DNA of 33,857 nt from Chlorobiota bacterium. Its GTDB lineage: Bacteria; Bacteroidota; Ignavibacteria; OLB7. Numbering within the stretch: position 1 is the stretch's first letter; each line of letters starts with the position of its first letter. The position numbers and the translations under genes are program-made. The notes beneath the pieces were generated by a model that saw nothing but the letters and a program-made list of their open reading frames with translations, was not told the DNA's origin and did not search any database. The stretch covers positions 701 to 34,557 of the forward strand of contig JAGWAZ010000016.1 of assembly GCA_021296135.1 (NCBI GenBank), in the 5' to 3' direction. This document shows, piece after piece, positions 26,821 to 33,857 of the stretch.

Positions 26821-27124
26821 GAAGGGCAGAGCCGGGTGGAAGCCTCAGAGCGGTTATCATCGACGGAGTCCCGCAAAGACAACAGTCTCACGGTACAAGC
26901 CGATATTTGCAGGAGAGGTACATAGCGGAGTCCTCGAGAACGAGGTAACGGAGATATTGCTGAAGTGTTCGATTCTCAACCGGATGACCGCCCTTGGAAT
27001 GCCGCAGAGCTTCGCGGTCGGATGAGAGATGCTCTGCATTGCGAGGGAGGGGTATTGTATGAGTTATGTTCTCGTGCAACAACGTCTCCTTGAATCATAG
27101 AAGTCCGATTAACTTCCCCGGCTG
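26821..27124. other. Unassigned intergenic DNA
   Basis: I recognise no intact gene here. Short minus-strand frames (for example one reading NRTLQQYLRYLVLEDSAMYL) may be more decayed accessory sequence upstream of the RHS fragment, but I could not name a family. Confidence 0.4.
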
Positions 27125-27214
27125 AAAAGAAAAAGCCTCCTGATTATGGGCAAGAGGCTTAGAACCCAAATGTTTTCACAACGGAATAATCCTTATTGTG
27201 AATAGCTTCATCTT
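27125..27214 (-). ncRNA. tracrRNA-1
   Basis: Minus-strand RNA upstream of cas9. Its 5' part AAGCTATTCACAA (plus positions 27196-27208) is an anti-repeat that matches the CRISPR repeat at 12 of 13 positions. It is followed by a GGATTATTCC nexus-like hairpin, TTGTGAAAACATT, and a terminator hairpin AGCCTC...GAGGCT followed by TTTTTCTTTT. The layout and the shared core with tracrRNA-2 match type II-C tracrRNAs. The 5' end is estimated from the promoter box at 27221-27228. Confidence 0.85.
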
Positions 27215-27220
27215 GTGAGG

Positions 27221-27228
27221 CAAATATA
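27221..27228 (-). promoter_or_regulatory. Bacteroidota -7 box for tracrRNA-1
   Basis: The minus strand reads TATATTTG, a perfect TAnnTTTG box, about 13 bases before the anti-repeat. A TTTTG that could serve as the -33 element lies 23 bases further upstream, slightly more than the usual spacing. Confidence 0.65.
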
Positions 27229-27265
27229 AAGAAAGAACTATAAAGAAAAAACAAAATCAAAAAAC

Positions 27266-27358
27266 GTGAAGAAAATTTTAGGACCGGACATCGGGACGAA
27301 CTCTACCGGCCGGGCATCGGTCGACGAGACAGAGGCTGAGTAGCCGGATGAGAGATCA
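27266..27358 (+). pseudogene. Dead 5' stub of a second cas9
   Basis: From GTG at 27266 the frame reads VKKILGPDIGTNSTGRASVD then ETEAE and a TAG stop at 27341, resuming PDERS before identity fades. The living Cas9 starts MKRILGLDLGTTSIGWALVD, then EADPEKPSERS, so the stub aligns residue for residue across the RuvC-I motif and past the stop. The RuvC-I Asp8 position is kept but neighbouring residues are altered. Many differences are T to C or A to G, making the stub more GC-rich than cas9. It cannot encode more than 25 residues. Confidence 0.82.
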
Positions 27359-27364
27359 AAACAT

Positions 27365-27372
27365 TATCTTTG
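27365..27372 (+). promoter_or_regulatory. Candidate -7 box for the cas operon
   Basis: TATCTTTG, a perfect TAnnTTTG match, lies about 100 bases before the cas9 ATG, placing transcription start near 27379. No clear TTG -33 element is seen at the usual distance, so confidence is moderate. Confidence 0.5.
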
Positions 27373-27418
27373 CAAGTCAAAATATCGGACGAAGGTGGTT
27401 TTGAAGCCGAAGCTTTGG

Positions 27419-27445
27419 CTGTGAATAGTTCCAACTTGTGAAATA
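27419..27445 (-). repeat. Partial third tracrRNA 5' region
   Basis: The minus strand here reads TTTCACAAGTTGGAACTATT then CACAG, matching the tracrRNA-1 5' region (CTCACAAGATGAAGCTATTCACA) with several changes. The nexus and terminator are missing, and the corresponding promoter box is degraded. Together with the cas9 stub it shows that the tracr-5'/cas9-5' junction is duplicated in tandem. Confidence 0.65.
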
Positions 27446-27468
27446 AATACAAACAAAAAAGATTTAGA

Positions 27469-30400
27469 ATGAAAAGGATTTTAGGATTGGATTTAGGGAC
27501 AACTTCTATTGGTTGGGCATTGGTCGACGAAGCCGACCCCGAAAAACCAAGTGAAAGATCATCTATAATCAAGACAGGCGTACGGATCATCCCTTTAACG
27601 GCAGACGAAGAAGATGACTTTCAAAAAGGGAAATCAACTTCTATCAATGCAGATAGAAGAATAAAACGGGGAATGAGAAGAAACCGCCAACGCTACCAGT
27701 TGAGAAGGGGTACGCTCATCGAACTATTAAAAGAACACGGAATTATCTCGGATGAAACCGTCTTAGCGGAAAGTGGAAAAGATACTACCCATTCGCTTTT
27801 GGGATTGCGCACTAAAGCCGCTTCAGAAAGGATCGATCTTGAAGACTTTGCCCGTGTATTGCTGGCGATTAACAAAAAACGCGGTTACAAAAGCAACCGA
27901 AAAGCCAAAGACGAAGAAGACGGACAAGCTATTGACGGAATGGAAGTTGCGGTACAATTGTTTGAGCAAAACCGAACGCCCGGGCAACTGGTTTTGGAAA
28001 GATTAAAAGACGGTAAAAAGCTCATTCCTGACTTTTACCGTTCAGACCTTCAGTCGGAATTCGATAAGATATGGAATGCTCAAAGAACATTTTACCCGAC
28101 TATTCTGACCGACAAGCTGAAAGAAGAACTCGAAGGGAAAAATATAAAACAAACCTGGGCTATCTGCAAAGAACCCTTTGGAATTCAAGGAATAAAACGA
28201 ACCGGTAAGAAGGAAGAACAAAAACTTGAAAATTACCGCTGGCGAAATGACGGATTAGAACAACAGCTTGATCCGGAACATCTGGCTATTGTACTTCAGG
28301 AGATTAACGGACAGATCAGTAGTTCCAGCGGTTATCTCGGAGCGATCAGTGACCGGAGTAAAGAACTTTATTTCAACAAACAGACAGTTGGGCAATATCT
28401 CTATGGCCGATTAGAGAAGGATCCGCATATCCGATTGAAAAACCAGGTCTTTTATCGGCAGGATTATTTGGACGAGTTTGAAAAAATATGGAAAACACAG
28501 GCGCAATATCATAAAGAACTCACTCCTGAATTGAAAGCGGAAATAAGAGATACGATCATTTTCTATCAGCGCAGGCTAAAATCTCAAAAGGGATTGATCG
28601 GCATTTGCGAATTGGAGGGGAAAGAAGTGGAAATTGTAGTTGATGGCAAGAAGAAAAAAAAGATCATCGGCCCGAAAGTGTGCCCGAAGTCTTCGCCGCT
28701 TTTTCAGGAATTCAAGATTTGGCAAAAACTGAACGACCTGGAATTCAGAAACACTGAAACCAAAGAAAAATATGCAATATCTTTCTTTGATGAAGATCTG
28801 GAATTGCGAAACCTTCTGTTTGAAGAACTGAATGTAAAAGGCAATATATCCGAAGCAACGATCCTGAAAGAGGCAGGACTAAATAAAAAAGAAGGATGGG
28901 AGATCAATTTCAAAAAGGGGATCGACGGTAATAAAACCAATGAGTCCTTATACAAAGCCTACGCAAAAATCCTGGAACTGTCCGGCCATGAATTGAATTT
29001 CAAAATGCCTGCTCAGCAAATTAAAGAAGCTGTAAGAAAGGTCCTTACCATGCTAGGCATAAATACGGAAATTCTTGATTTCAATGCGGAATTGGACGGC
29101 AAGGCTTTTGAACAACAACCCGCATACCAGTTGTGGCATCTGCTCTATTCCTACGAAGGCGACGATTCAAAAACCGGTAATGAAAAACTGTATGAAAAAT
29201 TAGAAAGTAAATTCGGCTTTGCAAAAGAATATGCCAAACCCCTGGCACACATCGTTTTGAAAGACGATTATGGAAGTTTAAGCACCAAGGCGATGCGAAA
29301 GATCATTCCATACCTAAAAGCAGGACATGGATACTCCGAAGCAGCAGCACAGGCAGGATACGATCATTCTCATTCCGAAACCAAAGAGGAACGGGAAAAT
29401 AAAATACTGGAAGACAAATTGGAGTTATTGCCCAAAAACAGCTTGCGGAACCCCGTTGTGGAGAAGATTCTAAACCAGATGGTCAATGTCGTTAATGCGA
29501 TCATGGACACGTACGGTAAGCCGGATGAAGTTCGGATCGAACTGGCGAGGGAGTTGAAAAAGAGCGCCGAAGAACGAAAGGAGATGACAACAGCCATAAA
29601 TAATGCCAATAAGAAACACGACGAAATACGAAAAGAAATAGACTCTCTGTATCCGTTCAATACCGGAGTGCGTATTACGCGAAACGATATTATAAAATAT
29701 AAACTGTATGAAGAACTGGAAGGCAATGGCTATCGCACCCTTTATACCGACACCTACGTTTGTCGGGAAAAGCTCTTTTCGAAAGAATTTGACGTAGAAC
29801 ACATTATCCCCAAAGCCAAACTGTTTGATGATTCATTCTCCAACAAAACGCTTTCCACCCGGGATTTCAATCTCTTTAAAGGCGATAAAACCGGAATCGA
29901 TGCGGTGGCGGAAAAATATGGCGAGGAAAGCGAGGAATATGATAATTATCTTGCCCGGATCAAGAAATTGTACGAAATAGGGCAAAAGAAACAGAATGGG
30001 CAAAAGGGGATCAGCAAGGCAAAGTACAATAAACTGCAAATGAAGGAAAGCGAGATACCGGACGGATTCATAGAGCGCGACCTTCGCAACACCCAGTATA
30101 TTGCTAAAAAATCACGGGAAATGCTGGCGTCTGTGGTAAGAACTGTTCTTCCAACTACAGGCGGAGTCACCGATAGGTTGCGAAAGGACTGGCAACTGAT
30201 CAATGTATTGCAGGAACTGAATTGGGAGAAATATAAAAAACTGGGATTAACTTATTACGAAAAAAATAAGCACGAAAATCAAATCCCCAAAATAAAAGAC
30301 TGGACAAAACGCAACGATCACCGCCACCATGTGATGGATGCCATAATCGTGGCTTTTACTAAGCGTAGTCATATTCAATACCTGAATAACTTAAATGCAA

Positions 30401-31686
30401 GGAACGATAAATCGAGGAGTATTTACGGCATCGAACAAAACGAAACCTACACCACAATTGACAAAAACGGGGATAAAAAGCGACTGATAAAACCGCCGAT
30501 TCCATTGGATGACTTTAGAGCCGAGGCCCGAAGACATTTGGAAAACACATTGGTTTCTTTCAAAGCAAAAAATAAAATAGTAACGAAAAATAAAAATAAA
30601 ACGAAGAAAAAAGGAGGCGCAAATACCAAGACAGAGTTTACACCACGCGGGCAATTGCACAAAGAAACCGTCTATGGAATGCGATATCGATACGCTACCA
30701 AAATGGAGAAAGTAGGGAGCAAGTTCGATAGAGATAAGATACAGCAGGTAGCCCGAAAGCATTATCGTGAAGCGCTCTTAAAACGGCTGGCGAAGTTTGA
30801 TAACGATCCGAAAAAGGCATTTACGGGTAAAAACGCTCCCGCAAAAAATCCGGTTTATATTGACGAGTATCAATCCGACGTAGTCCCTGAAAAAGTAAAA
30901 TCGGTATCTCCCGAAGCGGAATATACCATTCGAAAAGAGGTCTCTCCCGATTTGAAGGTGGACAAGGTTGTCGATATAGGAGCAAAAAGGGTCTTGCAGA
31001 AAAGACTGGATGAATTCGGCGGTGACGCCAAAAAAGCATTTGCTAATCTGGAAGAAAATCCGATATGGCTCAATAAGGAAAAGGGAATACCGATCAAGCG
31101 GGTGACGATTACCGGAGTAAGCAATGCCATCCCTTTACATACGAAAAAAGATCGTTTTGGAAATGAAGTTTTAGATGATTCTGGCAATCGAATTCCGGTA
31201 GATTATATAAGCACCGGCAACAATCACCACGTAGCGGTGTACAGAGATGAGAAAGGCAATTTGCAGGAAAATGTAGTCTCTTTCTACGAGGCGGTTATTC
31301 GTAAAAACCAAGGCCTTCCGGTAATTGACAAAGATCATAATGCCGATCTCGGCTGGCAGTTTTTGTTTACGATGAAGCAAAACGAGATGTTTGTTTTCCC
31401 AAATGAAGAAACGGGTTTTAATCCCAATGAGATCGATTTAACGGACGAAAATAACTATCATCTGATCAGCCCGAATTTATTTCGGGTGCAGACGTTTTCC
31501 AAAGTCATGTACGGCAACAATGCGGTAAGAGATTATGTATTCAGACATCATCTGGAAACAACAGTGGAAAAAAAGAAGGAACTTAAAACCATTGCCTTTA
31601 AAAACATCAAGAGTTTAGCACCTTTGGAAAATATAGTTAAAGTCCGCATCAACCATCTCGGTCAGATCGTAAAAGTGGGAGAATAA
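27469..31686 (+). CDS. cas9: Cas9, type II-C
   Basis: RNA-guided DNA endonuclease of 1405 residues. RuvC-I is at the N-terminus (RILGLDLGTTSIGWALVDE, Asp8). An Arg-rich bridge helix follows near residues 63-85 (RRIKRGMRRNRQRYQLRRG). RuvC-II is PDEVRIELARELKK, with E691. HNH contains FDVEHIIPKAKLF (D775, H778), with N801 in DFNLFKGDKT. RuvC-III is HRHHVMDAIIVAF (H954, D957). All catalytic residues are present, so it should cut. TPRGQLHKETVYG and later segments lie in the wedge/PAM-interacting region; two related LxKRLxxF-D-KKAF units (about 1103 and 1176) form an internal repeat. Size plus the absence of csn2 and cas4 place it in II-C. It is A-rich and opposite in strand to the host genes, suggesting transfer. 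The next gene begins 2 nt after its TAA. Confidence 0.97.
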   Translation: MKRILGLDLGTTSIGWALVDEADPEKPSERSSIIKTGVRIIPLTADEEDDFQKGKSTSINADRRIKRGMRRNRQRYQLRRGTLIELLKEHGIISDETVLAESGKDTTHSLLGLRTKAASERIDLEDFARVLLAINKKRGYKSNRKAKDEEDGQAIDGMEVAVQLFEQNRTPGQLVLERLKDGKKLIPDFYRSDLQSEFDKIWNAQRTFYPTILTDKLKEELEGKNIKQTWAICKEPFGIQGIKRTGKKEEQKLENYRWRNDGLEQQLDPEHLAIVLQEINGQISSSSGYLGAISDRSKELYFNKQTVGQYLYGRLEKDPHIRLKNQVFYRQDYLDEFEKIWKTQAQYHKELTPELKAEIRDTIIFYQRRLKSQKGLIGICELEGKEVEIVVDGKKKKKIIGPKVCPKSSPLFQEFKIWQKLNDLEFRNTETKEKYAISFFDEDLELRNLLFEELNVKGNISEATILKEAGLNKKEGWEINFKKGIDGNKTNESLYKAYAKILELSGHELNFKMPAQQIKEAVRKVLTMLGINTEILDFNAELDGKAFEQQPAYQLWHLLYSYEGDDSKTGNEKLYEKLESKFGFAKEYAKPLAHIVLKDDYGSLSTKAMRKIIPYLKAGHGYSEAAAQAGYDHSHSETKEERENKILEDKLELLPKNSLRNPVVEKILNQMVNVVNAIMDTYGKPDEVRIELARELKKSAEERKEMTTAINNANKKHDEIRKEIDSLYPFNTGVRITRNDIIKYKLYEELEGNGYRTLYTDTYVCREKLFSKEFDVEHIIPKAKLFDDSFSNKTLSTRDFNLFKGDKTGIDAVAEKYGEESEEYDNYLARIKKLYEIGQKKQNGQKGISKAKYNKLQMKESEIPDGFIERDLRNTQYIAKKSREMLASVVRTVLPTTGGVTDRLRKDWQLINVLQELNWEKYKKLGLTYYEKNKHENQIPKIKDWTKRNDHRHHVMDAIIVAFTKRSHIQYLNNLNARNDKSRSIYGIEQNETYTTIDKNGDKKRLIKPPIPLDDFRAEARRHLENTLVSFKAKNKIVTKNKNKTKKKGGANTKTEFTPRGQLHKETVYGMRYRYATKMEKVGSKFDRDKIQQVARKHYREALLKRLAKFDNDPKKAFTGKNAPAKNPVYIDEYQSDVVPEKVKSVSPEAEYTIRKEVSPDLKVDKVVDIGAKRVLQKRLDEFGGDAKKAFANLEENPIWLNKEKGIPIKRVTITGVSNAIPLHTKKDRFGNEVLDDSGNRIPVDYISTGNNHHVAVYRDEKGNLQENVVSFYEAVIRKNQGLPVIDKDHNADLGWQFLFTMKQNEMFVFPNEETGFNPNEIDLTDENNYHLISPNLFRVQTFSKVMYGNNAVRDYVFRHHLETTVEKKKELKTIAFKNIKSLAPLENIVKVRINHLGQIVKVGE

Positions 31687-31688
31687 AC

Positions 31689-32296
31689 ATGACGCCCCTT
31701 CAACCCGACACTTTCTACCATATATACAACCGCGCAAACGGCAGGGAAAATCTGTTCGATGAAAAGCAGAACTATCATTTCTTTCTGGAGAAGTATAAAA
31801 AGTACATATCGCCCATTGCGGAAACGTGGGCGTACTGTTTGATGCCGAACCATTTTCATTTGTTGGTGGAAATACGGTCGGAAGAAGAATTAAAACGAAG
31901 GAGAAGGAGGAAAACTTTTCCAAAGTTCCAAACTTTGGAAAAGTTGGTATCCAGACAGTTCGCCAACCTATTCAGCTCTTACACCCAGGCGTTTCATAAA
32001 TTATATCAGCGAACCGGATCGCTATTCCAAAAGAACTTTAAAAGAAAAGAGATCGATTCCGGTGAATATCTGACGGAGGCCATATTATACATCCATACCA
32101 ATCCTGTACATCGCGGCGTTACCGATACAATAGACGATCGGTCCCATTTTTCCTATCCGGATGTTGTGTACGGAAAAAATGAATATATAGATTTATCCGC
32201 CTTGATCGATCGTTTCGGGACAAAAGAGCAGTTCGTCGGATGCCACAAAAATAAAACCGCCTGGGAATTGGGATCGGAAATTACTTTGGAAGAAGT

Positions 32297-32300
<4 letters not shown>
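31689..32300 (+). CDS. REP-associated tyrosine transposase (RAYT/Y1 HUH) inside the cas operon
   Basis: Protein of 203 residues of the Y1_Tnp/TnpA_REP family, single-strand DNA endonucleases that cleave next to hairpins using a tyrosine. It begins MTPLQPDTFYHIYNRANGRE, the usual RAYT start. The metal-binding HUH motif is LMPNHFHLLVE (H55, H57), and the likely nucleophile is Tyr98 in FSSYTQAFHKLYQRTGSLFQ. The tail of the core, EAILYIHTNPVHRGV, is also typical. It starts 2 nt after cas9 and overlaps the cas1 start by ATGA, so it is co-transcribed and probably coupled to cas1. Residues 75-86 are encoded by a perfect palindrome. Canonical II-C operons go cas9-cas1-cas2 directly; this gene is extra. 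It may be a passenger or an accessory in adaptation or array processing; the sequence does not decide. Confidence 0.88.
31913..31945 (+). repeat. Perfect 15-bp inverted repeat inside the RAYT gene
   Basis: AACTTTTCCAAAGTT, then CCA, then AACTTTGGAAAAGTT. The arms are exact reverse complements with a three-base loop, like a REP hairpin recognised by RAYT enzymes. It is in frame and encodes the TFPKFQTLEKL stretch. Confidence 0.9.
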
Positions 32301-33527
<1,227 letters not shown>

Positions 33528-33540
33528 AAGTGGCTTGAAA

Positions 33541-33613
33541 TAAAAATGCCCCGTAGAAAGACGAGGCAACTTAATGTTTTCACAACGGAATCATCCTTAT
33601 TGTGATTAGCTTC
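33541..33613 (-). ncRNA. tracrRNA-2
   Basis: Second tracrRNA-like gene, between cas2 and the array. The minus strand reads AAGCTAATCACAA (plus positions 33600-33612), a perfect 13-base match to the end of the CRISPR repeat. It continues with a GGATGATTCC hairpin and GTTGTGAAAACATTAAG, the same core as tracrRNA-1. It ends in a different terminator hairpin, TGCCTCGT...ACGGGGCA, followed by TTTTTATTT. No clear TAnnTTTG box stands at the right place directly upstream, so its 5' end is uncertain. Confidence 0.82.
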
Positions 33614-33674
33614 AAAGTGACATCCAAAAACGGACCTATAACCCATTGACTATAAGCACGTTTTGGCAGGGTCT

Positions 33675-33857
33675 CCTGTGCTAAGGTACAAAATGAAAGC
33701 TAATCACAACATAGAGACTGCAGCCGTTGCTGCACCTACACCTGTGCTAAGGTACAAAATGAAAGCTAATCACAACATCCCGTTGGCGGTATCGGGTCGC
33801 CTTTTGCCTGTGCTAAGGTACAAAATGAAAGCTAATCACAACCGGTAGCCCGGGAAG
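33675..33857 (-). CRISPR. CRISPR array (3 repeats visible, continues past window)
   Basis: Three identical 36-base repeats at 33675-33710, 33741-33776 and 33807-33842, separated by 30-base spacers at 33711-33740 and 33777-33806. A third spacer is cut by the window end. By its fit to both tracrRNAs the crRNA-sense repeat is on the minus strand and begins GTTGTGATTAGCTTTC and ends CCTTAGCACAGG. The array is therefore transcribed toward cas2, and the repeat at 33675 is the last one of the transcript. The leader, if any, lies beyond the window. Spacer targets cannot be judged from the sequence alone. Confidence 0.95.

Noticed and set aside
33613-33620. TCACTTTG as a promoter box for tracrRNA-2
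   Set aside because: It has one mismatch and lies immediately next to the anti-repeat, so the transcript would start inside the anti-repeat.
33663-33848. Open frame across the CRISPR array with a repeated VLRYKMKANHN motif
   Set aside because: It is the array itself read in frame; the 66-base repeat-spacer unit is a multiple of three, so the repeat peptide recurs.
33843-33857. Partial spacer beginning CGGTAGCCC, resembling CGGTAGCCCTGTGCG in the hairpin clusters
   Set aside because: Only about nine to ten bases match and the spacer is cut off; too short to claim self-targeting.

Overview
The window looks like chromosomal DNA from a Bacteroidota/Chlorobiota-type (FCB group) bacterium. The evidence is a PNPF-type secretion-sorting domain, Bacteroidota-style TAnnTTTG promoter boxes in the CRISPR region, a five-carbon-route haem cluster (ccsA-hemA-hemC-hemD) and many small palindromic intergenic repeats. 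No rRNA or tRNA gene was seen, so finer placement is inference.

Region 1 (39-10129, all minus strand) is a copper/heavy-metal resistance block. In transcription order it holds a small Cys-rich HYC_CC_PP-like protein, a TolC-type outer membrane factor, a CusB-type adaptor with a metal-binding N-terminus, a broken four-helix-bundle gene, a CusA-type RND pump, a twice-frameshifted HMA copper chaperone, a cupredoxin lipoprotein and a secreted beta-propeller protein. Together they would bind periplasmic metal and export it across both membranes.

Region 2 (10130-17708) is mixed. An HpnC-like squalene-pathway enzyme, a degraded secreted-protein gene and an ABM monooxygenase lie between two related clusters of short hairpin repeats. 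They are followed by a HEAT-like protein, an EndoQ-like PHP nuclease fused to a UvrD helicase, and a DinB-like remnant.

Region 3 (17709-26152, minus) is a housekeeping run in the order conserved hypothetical, rodA, ccsA-like, hemA, hemC, an orphan DNA-methylase specificity domain, hemD, mpl. It combines cell-wall elongation, tetrapyrrole synthesis, a cytochrome-c assembly-like protein and peptidoglycan recycling.

Region 4 (26260-33857) is an A-rich, opposite-strand type II-C CRISPR-Cas island next to an RHS remnant. Its order is tracrRNA-1 (minus), a dead cas9 5' stub, cas9, a REP-associated tyrosine transposase (RAYT/TnpA_REP-like HUH enzyme), cas1, cas2, tracrRNA-2 (minus) and a CRISPR array running off the window. 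The RAYT gene is locked into the operon: it starts 2 nt after cas9 and overlaps cas1 by ATGA. The RAYT gene, the two different tracrRNA genes, the cas9 stub with duplicated upstream DNA and the repeat-embedded promoter are the most unusual things here.
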